Part shown: one piece after another, positions 10,866-23,043 of the stretch
Layout: each line of letters starts with the position of its first letter
How positions within the stretch are numbered: position 1 is the first letter of the stretch
NCBI GenBank assembly: GCA_946406115.1
Contig: OX291552.1
Coordinates: 806,001 to 870,000, forward strand
Direction of reading: 5' to 3'
Source of the DNA: Apoda limacodes
Taxonomy: Eukaryota; Arthropoda; Insecta; Lepidoptera; Limacodidae
DNA: 64,000 nucleotides
The notes under the pieces: model-generated
Database searches by the model: none
Told to the model about the DNA's origin: nothing
The model's input: the letters and a program-made list of their open reading frames with translations, nothing else
Translations under genes and position numbers: made by a program

Positions 10866-13181
10866 TTTCTATGCAAATGTTACCAGCACAAAAAAAAAAT
10901 ATGTGGAAAAATTACAAGTAGGTAAGTCATTGCGTTATGTGTAAAGGCATAGAATATTAAAAGTAAGAGGTACTGTACTTTTTTAGGTAGGTATTAATAG
11001 TTGTTTTTTTAATACCTAAATTGGTAAGTAGGTAAGAAGGTTTCTAGATTTATTTGCGTCAATCACAAATGCATAAAAACTCTATCCTTTAGTTTAACTT
11101 TTACACAACTAACCTTTACCGATTTAAGCCAAGAAAAAGCAAGCAACCAAAAAACTCCCAAACTACTACTTGTGGAGTCAGTTTAAGCGTGCTTATATGT
11201 CAATACAACACCAATTTAACCCATTAAAAATACTTTAGTTTTTCTGAAACATAACAATATTAACAACATTTTAATGTAATTACTACTAGTAATTAATTAC
11301 AATTTATTTTATGTTTTTTTTATTTTGTGTCGTTTTTGTTTTGTACCATGTCTTTTCCCACTTTTGTAATTTTTGTTGATTCTGGATTAATTGGCATATT
11401 ATGCTCCTGGTTAATGGCATCCAGTGCTTAAACAAAAATCAGTAGGTACTTAAGTATTTATATGGGTCCCTAAAAAATATCCTTAAATTATTAGGTAAAT
11501 AAACGAAATACCTAGTAGTCGTTTATTGTTAATTTACTTAATTAAGAATTTGAAATTCCAAGAGAATTCTTTACTCGAGGAAATAGATATTTTTAAATCA
11601 ATGTATGTAGTGCAAAGTATGGCAACATCTATTTAGCCCGGGGCGCGGCGCTACAAATCACTTTGAAAATGCCGATAATCGAATTAAATAAATAAGGTCA
11701 GTAGTGTTTTTCTATCTTGTGCGTACATATTGAGTGTCAAATTCAGTGATATGATTTCTACTATAACAAACTACAGTGACTTAGTGTTCTACAACATACA
11801 TGTGCGTAAGGTAGAGCGGGACTTGACCGGCAGGCTTCACGAAACTGGAAGCTTTCACAAACGTGATAGCGAATGGAGGCCAAGATCTCGAAGAGGATCC
11901 TACTACCAGTAGCCGACGCGGTGGATTAGTCCTTACAAGTAGTCAACCACTGCAGAGTTTGGGACACTGTTGACAGTGATGGACAGACGAAGGAATTGGT
12001 GCATAGTGATTGTGAATAGTTGCTGTGGATCAAAGATGATATACGTGGATACTCCCTCCCTCCATCCCTTTTTTTTATTTTATACTTTTTAGTATTGAAT
12101 TTTTATAGTTTACTGCCCTAGTTTCATAAGTTGGGTGATGAGAACTTGGAGAACGATATTATGTTTAATATAAATTAGTAATTAAATTTTCACTTAATTT
12201 TTCACGTTCCACCCTAATTTCCACCTTCAGGTGCACTTCCTGCATATGCCAAGAGGTGATAACATCAAAATGAACATAAAATTCGTAATCTGCGACCCTC
12301 AAACCCCCGGATACCCATTTTGAAGATTTTTAAATTTTTCACCTCCACCTGTAGGTTTGATCCATGGTACAACTCTGGGAGGGGGTTGTGGGTCAAAGTA
12401 ACTGTGGAATATTGTATTGTCATCCGAGCTTAGTAAGTACGTGAAAGTTCATCGAAGGGCGATAACAGGAAGTATGTTTAATTAAGCTTACAAGATTCCA
12501 CCACAAGATGGAAGGAAGAAAAAGGAAGCATTGTTTGTTAAATAAAAGGAAGTAAAAATACTCAAAAACTATACATTTAAGAAAGCATGTCTTGTTGCAA
12601 AATCAATGCACCTCAGAAATTAATTAAAAAAACGGCCAAGTGTAAGTCTGGCTGTTTTATCTGTTTTTAAAGATTAGGAATCACTTTAAGTGATTAGGTA
12701 ATACTAATAGTTGTTGAGTAAGCTTGAGTAAGTGTATTCCAACCGAATCTTGTCCTTGCGAACTCTTGTTTCTTTTCTGAACCCTCTCTCTGAACACCTA
12801 GCAGGTGCAAAGTGACCTTAGGGGTATATAATACCCCTCTAATTTTTCAAATTAACAAAGCGATAAGTAAGAAAAAATCTTTGTGTACCTATTAATGTAT
12901 AAAGGCCGTGTGGTGTCAAATAACACCACCCCAAATCTACCCGTGGGTGTTGTACGAGGCGGCAAAGGGACATATCAGATGGTGCGCAGCAGCATCATAC
13001 TGAGGAAATATTTAATATCAATTTCCAATTGCCAAGCGTGGCGATTATTCGCGTAAAGTTCAGCGAGTTAGTAGTACAGACTGAAATATTCGAAATGAAT
13101 TTATCGAATAACGAGGCAATCTCGATTTCTACCTAAAAATAGTCCCATTAACCTCTATTATCATTAAATTTCTTACTAATA
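10866..13181. other. long non-coding stretch
   Basis: No gene I can support. A 53-codon frame (ATG near 11752) ends at 11912 with a Lys/Arg-rich tail but has no recognisable motif. A poly-pyrimidine tract lies near 12050-12080. The motif GGCCAAGTGTAAGTC at 12634 is a lone head of the GTCGGACTCGC repeat family described at 58883. Confidence 0.4.
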
Positions 13182-13457
13182 TTACAATTTCTCTCGCGTA
13201 CAATCGTCATACTCTGCAATTAATGCATTAAAAAATATTTTTTCTTTACACTTGTCCTTAGTTAACTCTTGAACTGTATCTAGCCGACCACAGTCGTCAG
13301 AATCAAGCTTATTTATATTATAGTAAACATTTTTTGTTACTAATAAATGATGATTATAAAAAAATATGTCTAAAATACGGTAATGTGTGTTGTATATTGT
13401 GACACAATAAATCAAAACCTTATAAAAACCGTATGAACAAATATTTTGTAACTTCAT
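13182..13457 (-). CDS. weak unidentified minus-strand frame
   Basis: A 91-codon frame. Its C-terminal third (DSDDCGRLDTVQELTKDK ... ALIAEYDDCTREKL) has a protein-like composition, while the first part is AT-driven. A terminal exon starting near 13320 is possible. No family was recognised and no neighbouring exon found. Confidence 0.15.
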   Translation of the reverse strand: MKLQNICSYGFYKVLIYCVTIYNTHYRILDIFFYNHHLLVTKNVYYNINKLDSDDCGRLDTVQELTKDKCKEKIFFNALIAEYDDCTREKL

Positions 13458-13546
13458 ATGAAAAACTCAATTTGTTTTACCAAATTGCGTGTTCGAGAGA
13501 AACTACTCGCGCGAGCGATATCAAGTTACAATCAAATAAAACTGCA

Positions 13547-13550
<4 letters not shown>

Positions 13551-13597
<47 letters not shown>
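13551..13597. repeat. (TG)n microsatellite
   Basis: 47 bp of uninterrupted TG dinucleotides. The ORFs that cross it on both strands are produced by the repeat and are not genes. Confidence 0.97.
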
Positions 13598-13598
<1 letters not shown>

Positions 13599-14119
13599 GA
13601 CTCGACTCGACTCTAATAAAGTGATTTATAGTAGAAACGTGACTTTTACTGAAGGATATCGACCCTCTGCCGCGCGCCGGTGACACAGTAAAGTTGAACT
13701 ACACTTTACACTTATCACGTTGGGGCCAGCGACTCCATAAACTTACTCAATAGTAATAAATGAATGAAAGTCACGATCGTATGTGACGTGATGTAAATAC
13801 ATTAGGTAATACACAATAAGTATGAGATAGTCCAGTTATGTAAATTACACCTTTGTTATTTTCAGCAATCATGTGATGTGACCTAACTACTTCATAAGCC
13901 CAATATTATTTTGATAACCATTTAGACAGACACCTCGTGGCAGGCCGTTCTTCACCACGTCCGCAGTCCGCACCAAGCTAGGTTTCGAGAATGCACAGTG
14001 CGAGCAGTTGGTGGTCACCAGGGGCAACTACTGGGAGCCAATTCTCAAGCGATCGAATTGATCACGAATTTCGAAATAAAGTACGAATTTAAGCTTTTCT
14101 CAAACGATAATGTAGTTCA

Positions 14120-14555
14120 GGGAGCTGATTCTCATTTTCCTCGAGATAATGTCGGATTAGACTTTTCCATCTCGACTGTAAAATATCTAAGGTCGACATC
14201 ATTTTCCCAAATATTGTATTCTCGACACCAATCGACTTAGACTTCGAACAAATCTCTATGCGTAGGTGTGTAATGTTGCCACTATGAACAGATTACGGAG
14301 CGCGGTACGTTCCGTTATCTAATTAACAGCGTTTTTTACAACGCTCCCAATAACATACCTCGTACTGTACATTTAAAAATATTTTGTAGTTCGCTAAAGT
14401 TGCCAAATGATCAAATAAACGTTTTACGAATACTTCATCATAATTAATAAGAAATAATAAGTGAAATTAAGTTGATAAACCAAATTAGTATTCCTCATAA
14501 TTGCTGTTATTCTATAACGGAACGTATGTAGACATAAAAAAAAACTCTGTTTTTG
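14120..14555. repeat. left terminal inverted repeat of the Harbinger element
   Basis: Pairs with 21890-22327. Shared landmarks read in the same order from the ends: GATTCTCA, GAGATAAT, CCATCTCGACTGTAAAAT, AATGTTGCCA, GGTACGTTC, and AACTCTGTTTTTGT (the right arm has AACTCTGTTTGTTTTTGT) at the inner edge. Overall similarity is moderate, so the arms have diverged. Repeated TCTCGAC/GTCGA words may be binding sites for the element's Myb-like protein (inference). Confidence 0.75.
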
Positions 14556-15450
14556 TCTGTCAATAATAATTTTGTTTTCACATTTGTATTTATAAAAAAG
14601 CTTCTTTTACCTATACATACCCATATACCATCCCACTATAAATACTATACCTACACCATGGAGGCAAACAAAAAGAAACAATATCCTACGAGTGCTCAGA
14701 AGATGCGACTTATAGCTTTGATGGAGGCTGATGAGAAACTAAGACAGGAGAAATTTTCGGCCTCGTTTACAAAAAAAGTAGCTGAAGCGCGTTGGAGGAT
14801 ATTATCTGAGGCATTGAACAGCATTCCCGGCGCAAAAAAAGAGTGGATTGAATGGCGAAAAGTAAGTAATTTGCTTTTACTTTACACTGTGTTTGATAGT
14901 CTTACTAAAATCAACTACTTACGATTATATTTTTGAAACTAATTTTAGTGTTGGCAAGATATGAAGAGCAAATGCAAAAAAAAACTCTGAGTTGAGAAGG
15001 TGTCAAACTGCTACAGGAGGCGGACCTCCAGCACCCAGTTTAACCCCAGAGGAAAAAGGAATTCTAAAATCAATTAGTCAGCCAGTTCTTACTGGGCACG
15101 CGGATAGTCAGGAGTCACTTGTAGACTTTAAAGGTATGTTTTGTTGAAATAAATTATTTATTTCTTTTTCAGCTATACAATGTGCCACTTTAAAACACAG
15201 CCTTGACCATTTATTGACTCCGCAGTTATATTTTGCCATTAATTACCATGCATTAACGCTGATGTCCTAAACTTAAACACAATGTATAATATTCAAAACA
15301 AAAATATATATTTGTACAAATGCTCAATTACCAGTGCTACAATAGGTGCATTCCTTCTGAGTGGAGTTACTATTTAATAGCAAAACCTCATTTTAGCAGA
15401 AACTACCTGTTCCGTTTGAGCATTACATTTGACAGCTGACAAAAAATAGC

Positions 15451-15484
15451 ACCAAATACCCACCTTCCAACATGGGTATTTGGT
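15451..15484. repeat. perfect 12-bp hairpin in Myb-gene intron 2
   Basis: ACCAAATACCCA and TGGGTATTTGGT are separated by ten bases. Weaker complementarity extends outward (GTTTGAGCA on the left; its complement TGCTCAAAC on the right near 15510). This suggests a small foldback MITE occupying roughly 15400-15520 within the intron. Confidence 0.6.
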
Positions 15485-16571
15485 AGTGATATTTCGTAGC
15501 AAAACTGCTCAAACAAAACCCTAAATGTCAATATCAAATTTTAAAAGCAAATTTAAAGTGAACCGTTAACAATTATGCTACTAAGTAGCCAGATAGTACG
15601 GGGCTAGTAGTCCTTTAAATAAGTGCACAATGATATGTGCAAAAATCTGGCACCAGGTACTACTCGAATTGAATGTAAATTCTTATAATGGGAATCATCA
15701 AAAATTATGAAGCTGTTTATTATATAGGTACCTATGATTGTTAATTGTGACTTTAATGATATTTTCATATATTGTTTGTTTCGCAGATTTAATCAGTCCA
15801 CCCAAACCAGCCAAATATTTACCGCTAAAACCAGTTTTACCTCCTTCAATTGACGTGCCACTGCCACTTGACTATAACATATTGCTATCACCAGAAGTTG
15901 AGTTGGTGCTGCATCCACTTGCTCAACCACCACTTTCAAATACCTTACAAGAAAAAGAAGGGACAGATGCACAAAAAATATGTGGCGCGCAGACTTCTGC
16001 ACCAGTGCACATACCTGAAGAAGTTAATAACATTGAAAGTAATACTAAAGGTAAATCTATTACTAAATTTAAAAAATTTATGAGTGATTTTAGGAACCCA
16101 TAATTTTCTTAACCAGATTTTGGTTAGATCATACAAAATCTCTAAAACTGCATGTATATACACCTAATGTATTCATGTTATATGCAAAAAAACAACAGAA
16201 TTGTAATAGAAGGTAGATGAGGTTGACTGTAGAAAGTGGTGGTTAGTGGAAATCTGCATGAAGTGATATAAACCCACTGCAAACTTTCTCTATAAACTCA
16301 TTTTGAATCCGTAATGTCTTATGGGCTCTAATATTTATTATTATATTATATTCATGGATAGTATGGATAGTTTTGAGTATATCTATGTACATATTATTGT
16401 GCAAAAACATAATTATGATGGCGCTAATACCACTAGTACTATTAAATATCGGAATTCTCTTAAATATCTGAATTCCTTCACTCGATTGACGATATTTGAC
16501 GCTTCGCCCCTGTGCTACAAAATAACAAAAAAAAAATTGACATGTTTGACTTTGTTTTTAGTAGCTGACTA

Positions 16572-16775
16572 ACTTATTTTTTTTATTACCTAACAAGTGT
16601 TTCGATACATATTGTATACTCTTTAGCTAATGATCAAAGTATTGTATAATTACTTTAAATGGAACTTCTTGCCAGCTCTTTTTGGCAGAAATTAACATTG
16701 TTTACATTGTATTGACGATTCAAAAGTATTCTAAGAAACCTATTTGAATAAAGTTTGATTTGATTTGATTTGATA
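16572..16775 (+). repeat. LINE 3'-end fragment with (TTTGA)n tail
   Basis: A 5'-truncated LINE 3' UTR with CCAGCTCTTTTTGGCAGAA, GACGATTCAAAAGTATT, then GAATAAAG and a GATTT/TTTGA tandem tail. A second copy lies on the minus strand at 46518-46705, which fixes the family. It sits in intron 3 of the Harbinger Myb gene. No coding part remains. Confidence 0.8.
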
Positions 16776-17767
16776 TATCAGTTTCTTCTTGGAAGACTAA
16801 ACTTAGCAATGCAATTTGATGTAACACGTTCAAATAAAGAATTAAAGGTGATGGCATACCCAAAAAAGTCAAGTTTGCAAGAATTTGAATAATTGTTACA
16901 ATTCTGAGTACACTTTTTGACGTGAAGCAAATATATGTTATAGTTCAAACCTTGATTAAGTGAATTTGCTAATATTATAATAATATGGCCATTAAAACAT
17001 TCAAAAAAAAAAACATTCTGACCCTCTATTTTTGGGCTTTAATTTAAATTGATTGGAAAACTAAGAGTGATATTCTCTTTACTCTTATTTCATAAAATAT
17101 ATATTTTTATGACCAAGTGAATTTGCTAATTTCATAGTTCTAAATAAATATTTGAATTTATACTGACAAAAACTGAGAAAAAAAATTTCAATATGTGGTC
17201 ACATGTTAGCACCTACCGTATGTGGAACTGTGTCTTTTATGTATGCTTCAATAGTTTCATATGTCTGTGTACACTGGTCGAGATGGCACGCTTTTCCTAG
17301 GGTATGTCATAGCCTTAACATTTTATCAAGGTTAAATGTGTGCGAAGCACTCAGTGATTTCTATTCTAGACTTTTAAATGAAGATGGCTTATTTGTCTGA
17401 TAAACTTAAAATTCTACATGCTCTTAAATTGGCAACCTTTTGGCATTCTCATTTTATATGGCTATAAGCCGCTCAATTTGTGTTTGTTTACAGTGTAGTT
17501 TTCATAATTTTTTTTATCACCGTGAGCTGCACAAAATGCACCCCTGTAATAGAAAAAAATCAACTATGAGTGTCAGCTTAATTCTCTTATGTAATCTTTA
17601 AGAGTAATTGTTTTTTTATTTTTTTTAGAAAATAAAGGAAAATCAAGAAATACCAAACCACAAAAAAGATTGCAGAAAAGCATGGAAATTGCATCATAAT
17701 TTAAAGATGCCGTTATTGCAAAAAAAACATATAAAAAGGCTTTTTATGAACAATATATACAAGAAAT

Positions 17768-18475
17768 GCGGCGACAGACCGATGCTTTGCTGATGATTGC
17801 CAACAATCTTAGTCATAAGTAAATGTAAAAAGATATAGAGGGTTCTCTTAAGCCCTGACTACACGGGATGACTGAGGCAGTGATTGTACATTCCAGCACC
17901 AATTTCACTTTAACTAATACGAACTTGCATTAGAGTATTAGAAAATTAAAACTTAAGTCAACTGATTATTTTATTAGATTCTTGTTGGTAAATATGTACC
18001 TGATTAAAGTTAGATTTTAATTTTAGAAGATTGTTAAATGGATTTTATAATGTTGATTATCAATATTTTAAAAGTTAATGTTTAGGTAAATTGAACCTTT
18101 ATTCTTCTTTTTCTTCTACGCTGTTTCCCCAGTAGCAGTTATCGGCGACAGACTGATGGCTTGCTGATGATTGCCAACCATCTTAGTCATAAGTAGATGT
18201 ATAACAAAATAGAGGGCTCTCTTTTGCCCTGAGGTCACCGGGTGACTGAGGCAGTGATTGTACATTCCAGCACCGGTTTTACTCTAGCTAATTGGAAACA
18301 TGTATTGGAGTATTAAAAAAATTAAAACTTAAGTCAACTGATTGTTTTATTAGATTCTTGTTGGTAATATGTACCTGATTGTTTTTTATTAGATATTTTT
18401 TAGTAATATGTACCTGATTAAAGTTAGCTAATAATTTTAAAAGATTGTTAAGTAGATTTTGTAATGTTGATTATT
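17768..18475 (+). repeat. tandem duplication of the 3' end of the Myb gene
   Basis: Sequence from 17768 (CGGCGACAGAC) onward recurs from about 18145, an offset of about 377 bp. The repeat covers the last 17 codons (TGATGATTGCCAAC...CATAAGTA), the stop region, GACTGAGGCAGTGATTGTAC and TTGTTGGTAA.TATGTACC. A third partial copy of the distal part follows near 18385. The copies differ by scattered substitutions, so the duplication is not recent. Confidence 0.8.
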
Positions 18476-18479
18476 ATAA

Positions 18480-18930
18480 TTATAAAAGTTATCACACTGC
18501 ACCACCGGGATGTACTAGCTTTTGCCAGTCTCAGCCTGCCGTTAATTTGGTTATCTTTGTGGAATGTCTTCGGCAAGTCATTGATTAGAAAGAAGTTTGC
18601 TAAAGCAAATTATGCTTCGTTCTCATTCCTAAGTGGAATGGTATTTCCAGTTGCAACTTTCAAGTTTTTTTGTGATAAAAAGTAGTCTATGTTCTTTTCC
18701 ATCTCCTCAGCTACCTTCTGCCAAATATCAGCCAATTGGATATCAGAAATATCAGTAATAATTATTCCCACAGAAAATTGAGAAATTTCCGGGATAGTAA
18801 GTAGCTTTTGTTCTTTTCCTCTCTTTAACGATCCTTGTGCTAAATCAGTTTAAATGGATGCCTAGTTGTGAAAAAGGACAAACAAACAAACTCACTTTTG
18901 GATTTATAATATTAAGTTATAAAGACTTTG
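18480..18930 (+). repeat. dispersed lepidopteran repeat, 3' end TTTATAATATTAAGT
   Basis: The phrases GTCTATGTTCTTTTCCATC, CAGCCAATTGG and GGACAAACAAACAAACTC, followed by TTTATAATATTAAGT, match from memory the tail of a common RTE-like or Helitron-associated lepidopteran repeat. The 73-codon frame across it is not a gene. It lies between the two Harbinger genes. Confidence 0.45.
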
Positions 18931-19061
18931 TTGATTTCATAATATTGTTGAACAGGTACATAATGTTTCTATTTTAGTTATAAAAATAAAAGCTGTTTTA
19001 CATAAACACATCATTTTTATTACAATATATAACCCCATATCACAAATAAGGATAGAAATAT

Positions 19062-21009
19062 TTACTGGAAGTAATTTTGCACAAGGCGTGCTTGTTTCCT
19101 AGGTCCTAAAAGAAGCTGAGGGTTAACCCTGCTGGTACTCTCATGTTGGGGCAAAAAAGGCATATGAGGCAGCACTCCTAACTGTTCATTAGTTAAGTCT
19201 TCTAAGGGGGGCTCTTCTAAATTAGCTGCAATGCACATATGCACATATTATGCATTTATTATTTTTGTCGCCTTGTTTGGGGTATAATGCAGCACTCTGT
19301 CCTTCAACAAGCAACGGAATCTGGCTTTTAAAACTCCATTGCACCTTTCTATTGTGCTTCTTGCGCATTTGAAAGAGTCATTATAATTATATTCCGGTGT
19401 CCCTGCTTCTGTGTTTGCCAACGGAGTTAGGCACTAAGGTCTTAAAGGATACCCGCTATCTCCTGAAAATAAATAATGGGGTTTGAATGCTTTCTTGTAA
19501 TACTATCATTGAAAACAAATAGTCCTCCTACAGCTATCAATAAGTATAAATTAAAATTTGTTGTCAATAAAGAGGTTTGGAAAAATACTACAAAATTTAA
19601 GAAAATAATGGGACATAAACACCAATGGGGTGGAAGATGCTTAATTGAAGGCTGCACCTCAGTAAAATAATGTTTGAAAGTTTTGTTCAAATTATTGAAA
19701 TTAAATAATGATTTGAATTGTATTTTTTTGAGTGATATATAAAAGTTATGTTGCTAATGAAATGAATATTTCAAAAGAGTAGGTGACTAATGAGATTCTA
19801 GCCGGAATCTTTCAGATGCAAAATCACATTTGTAAATGGTTTTAAAAAAACATTGCATTTTGATGATTCAAGAGATTGTAAAAACCTTATTTTGAATGGA
19901 TTTAATTCTCACAACTACTTACCAATTAAATGGTAATTGGTAAATCCTGCACTATGAATTTGCTCTAAAGTGGAGAGAACATTGGAGTTGCTCCATATAT
20001 AGCTGTCATGTGTGCTCCCAGGAAAAAGCACATTGGTATTTAGAATTTTCAAATGGGCATCGCATATCTAAAAAAAATAATTAAAATTATAATCAATTCA
20101 TTTTTAGACACTTCCAAAACCCAGTATATATAATTTTTAACGCACCAATTGTGTATTTATTGAATGATAATTTTTCCTGTTCACATAGCTTCTTTCACCG
20201 TGGGTGATAGAGGCTGGAGGAACGATGGCTACATGAGGGCAATCAATGACACCAATTATTCCTGGGAACTGGTACAGTCTGTAAAATCTAAAAAGAACAA
20301 AAGTTTTTTTTTTTTTTGAAAATACAAATATGATTAGATTATTTACTGTCCACTGCTCGAAACACTTACTCTGTAACAATATGGTTGAGTTTTTGAAATG
20401 TGTCCGGAAAACAGACCCAATGGCCAAACACTAATGGGTGATTTAAGGCATCCACTACTTCTGCAATGCACCTGGATCCTGAGGGCTGAGACATATTTAT
20501 CGTCCTCATCTCACTAACTGGGGTCTGATAGGATCCATGTCCAAAAAAGTTTAATGAAATAAGGACCTGCAAAATATAAAACAGAAACACTACTTACCAA
20601 ACATAAATATGTCAGAGTAACTAAAAGGGGGCGCAAGGGAAAAAGTGAATGTAAAATAAAAGGCTTTAAACCCAAACCCTTTAAGCTTTGGTTTTTTTAT
20701 GAGAAGGTAGAAAAGGTTAAATTCCCATGTAAGTCTACACATGTAAAGTTTACTAGGTAAGTAGGTACAAACCTTGGTCTTTAAATCATATTGCGTCTTA
20801 GGTTGCATATGTGGCTCTAACACACTCATTAGATCCACTACAAGACTTTTTGAAAGGCTAAAGTTTTTGCGAAAAGCCTTTTCACGCATTTGGAAAGGCT
20901 CATCTCTCCACAGTGCTCGTCGCCTTGGAAATATCGCAACGTTTTCAGCTTCCTCAACCATTGAATTAATGAATGAAAACATAAATTCATCTGCGGACAT
21001 TACTACCAA
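19062..21009 (-). pseudogene. Harbinger DDE transposase gene (HARBI1-like), 5 exons
   Basis: The protein would cut and paste the element using a DDE nuclease of the DDE_Tnp_4 type. Exons on the minus strand: 21009-20773, 20566-20370, 20287-20146, 20067-19923 and 19462-19062. All junctions are GT-AG and keep phase, giving 374 codons. Exons 1-2 carry the N-terminal helical part (FSLSKSLVVDLMSVLEPHM; SQPSGSRCIAEVVDALNHP). Exon 3 has the first Asp in FPGIIGVIDCPH (D160) and YVNRKNYHSIN. Exon 4 has the second Asp in FPGSTHDSYIW (D213). Exon 5 has GDSGYPLRP and the Glu in RSTIERCNGVLKARFRCL (E279). So the triad is intact, but TAG at codon 250 (19434-19436, where the family usually has Trp) and TAA at codon 312 (19248-19250) truncate it. 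Confidence 0.86.
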
Positions 21010-21889
21010 AACGTATCACAAATTTTTAATAAGTTTTTTATTATCATATTGATACCTACTATATATATTAATCTATGGTTTAGTGGTCCAGTCCAACCAA
21101 AGAGTAGAAAATGTCACTGTTGACTCTTTTACATACGACTTTGCGTGCGACATCCCCGTCTCTACTGCTACCGACCACTCGTTGTAAGTCGATCGCTAGG
21201 AGTAGACTTATCTCTATGATGAGATATTAAGAATACGAAAAACTTTCTGTAATCGACATCCGCCATGTTTTTTCGACATTATCTCTGCTGCGTGAGAATC
21301 GGCTCCCAGCAATTCTGGTAATGTTGAATCCGACATTTCTCGAACGCAAGCCGCTCGAACTGCTTCGAGTGGTCGGGACCGATCGAGACTACATCTCGCA
21401 TTTGAATCATGATAAATTAAGTTTAAAAGAATTGGGTTCTAAACATTAATTCTACTCTTAGCGGAAACTATATGTATCTAAAGTAAATTTCTAAAATATA
21501 GGTCAGAGTATAATTAAAAGGGCGGAAAAAAAGACTTATATTACCAAAATATATGATATATTTTTTTACCTTTATTCCTTTCATAATACATTAATAGTCT
21601 TTTCTCAATTGACTGACCGGCCGATTTGCGCAATTATCAAAGTCGCCCATGACAATAATATTCTTCTATTACTATTGATTTCCACCATAACAAACACTAA
21701 GTTACATCACATACACTGACAAAAATGTTTGAGGTCCGGCGCCGCCATCTTTAGTGCTGCGCAGTATTTTGATAATACTAGGTGGTAATTTCATATGAAA
21801 AAAAAATTATATACACAATTACACCTTTGAAATTTAAGAATAACTTAAAATTCTCAATTAAATAAACAAATAAAACACTGAACAAAAAC

Positions 21890-22327
21890 AAACAGAGTTT
21901 TCTTTTTATTTATGTCCAAATACATTCCGTTTAAAGATTATAGCAATTTCTCAAAATAGGGATATAGTTTACAAACTTATTTATACATATTATTTCCTAA
22001 TTAATAATGATGAAACACAAGTAAAATGTTGCTTCAAACATTTTATAGTTACCGAAACCTTTTTTAATATATCGAAAGAGGCATATTAGAGTAGGCGTTT
22101 TTTAAAAACGCTCTAAAACTGTGCAACAGAACGTACCTCTTAGCGTAACCGGTTCACAATGGCAACATTTCTCCTAACGACATATTGTTCGAAGGTTGTT
22201 TCGATTGATAGTGAGAATACAGCAAACGAGAAAATAATATCGACGATCGAAATTTTACAGTCGAGATGGTGTCTTCCAGATAATCTCTAATACGAGATTA
22301 TCTCGGATAAAGTGAGAATTAGGTCCC
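21890..22327. repeat. right terminal inverted repeat of the Harbinger element
   Basis: The reverse complement of this block matches 14120-14555 in ordered landmarks (see the left repeat). The outer end is at 22327, followed by TTA. Confidence 0.75.
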
Positions 22328-23043
22328 TTATCAATTTAAAATTATACATTTCGTATCGCTCCCGAAGACGATTACTGTTTACATGCAGCAGTACGCAAGA
22401 TTACGCTGTCCAAATCACACCTTTAAAGCTATAAAAATGCATATTAAAATTAAAATTTACATAGTAGGTAGTTTCCACTACCTACGGATATGCACCCCTC
22501 AATATTGCCCGCTTCTGACTGCAATTACGTGTTTTTGTGCCGTCCAACGCACTCGTCAATTCGTTCGTCTTCAAACATAATTTTAAAGTAAGTATTTAAC
22601 AGTCATAAAAGCAAAGGCGTTATGGATTAGGAATAGTGCTTCGGTGAAAAGTTTGAAAACTCGTGATAAAACGAACAGGAATTTGGTCATCTCCGCACAC
22701 GTTGTTCTACTGCGCATTCAGATAATAATTAAGACAGTTGTCTAAAACTTCAAGGTGTGTTTTAAAGCGATTTGTAAGAAACAAATAACTCAATAAAGGA
22801 CCAAATAACTCAATTAAATGATCAATTAATTAGTTTAAATCTACCTTCTTAAATAATTTTTTTATTGGACATGGAATTTTGTTTGAGCAAATGTAACTAA
22901 GACATTATTTCAACGTTGCAAGAAAACGAAGCATTACTTCTTGATCTATGTGCGACGTATGTACAAATCTAAATTAAGTTATCCCAGCGTAATAACGGGT
23001 TTGGATAGCTACCTACTTATACATTTTGTCATAAAATTTATCT
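22328..23043. other. spacer 3' of the Harbinger element, no gene
   Basis: One 65-codon frame at 22383-22580 without recognisable features; otherwise AT-rich and closed. Confidence 0.4.

Larger units (their letters stand above)
14658..17822 (+). pseudogene. Harbinger Myb/SANT-like DNA-binding protein gene, 4 exons
   Basis: In this superfamily the protein binds the transposon ends and brings the transposase to the nucleus and DNA. Exons: 14658-14861, 14949-15133, 15787-16050 and 17629-17822. All introns are GT-AG, and three donors are GTAAGT, GTATGT and GTAAAT. Exon 1 starts at ATG (MEANKKKQYPTSAQKMRLIA) and encodes the helical Myb/SANT-like domain of the zeste/NAIF1 type. It continues in exon 2 with CWQDMKSKCK and the diagnostic TATGGGPP. 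Exon 3 encodes a Pro-rich linker; exon 4 a Lys-rich helical tail ending in RRQTDALLMIANNLSHK. Two lesions are visible: a run of nine A at 14976-14984 is one base too long for the frame, and TAA at 17697 interrupts codon 241 of 282. The corrected total length is exactly divisible by three, which supports the exon model. Confidence 0.82.
14120..22327. mobile_element. PIF/Harbinger DNA transposon, about 8.2 kb, two genes
   Basis: The ends are long terminal inverted repeats starting GGGAGCTGATTCTCA on the left and, in reverse complement, GGGACCTAATTCTCA on the right. The flanking trinucleotides are TCA (14117-14119) and TTA (22328-22330), compatible with one mutated copy of the 3-bp TWA duplication of this superfamily. 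Inside are the two proteins that define Harbinger: a Myb/SANT-like DNA-binding protein on the plus strand and a DDE transposase on the minus strand, transcribed toward each other. Both genes keep consensus splice sites, and each is disabled by two lesions. Intron 3 of the Myb gene contains a LINE 3' end, and the region between the genes holds another repeat. This is probably a formerly autonomous copy that has recently died. Confidence 0.85.

Noticed and set aside
13433..13686. ORFs of 63 and 69 codons on both strands
   Set aside because: They consist largely of translated (TG)n.
16321..16572. 83-codon ORF in Myb-gene intron 3
   Set aside because: AT-rich chance frame rich in Tyr and Ile, with no recognisable domain.
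17203..17400. 65-codon ORF in Myb-gene intron 3
   Set aside because: No motif, and it lies inside an intron of a recognised gene model.
18464..18685. 73-codon ORF between the Harbinger genes
   Set aside because: Overlaps a dispersed repeat; composition is low complexity at the start.
14033..21307. alternative Harbinger with these ends
   Set aside because: Flanking trinucleotides (ACT and AGC) do not match and the arms share only about 20 bp; 14120/22327 pair over about 430 bp.
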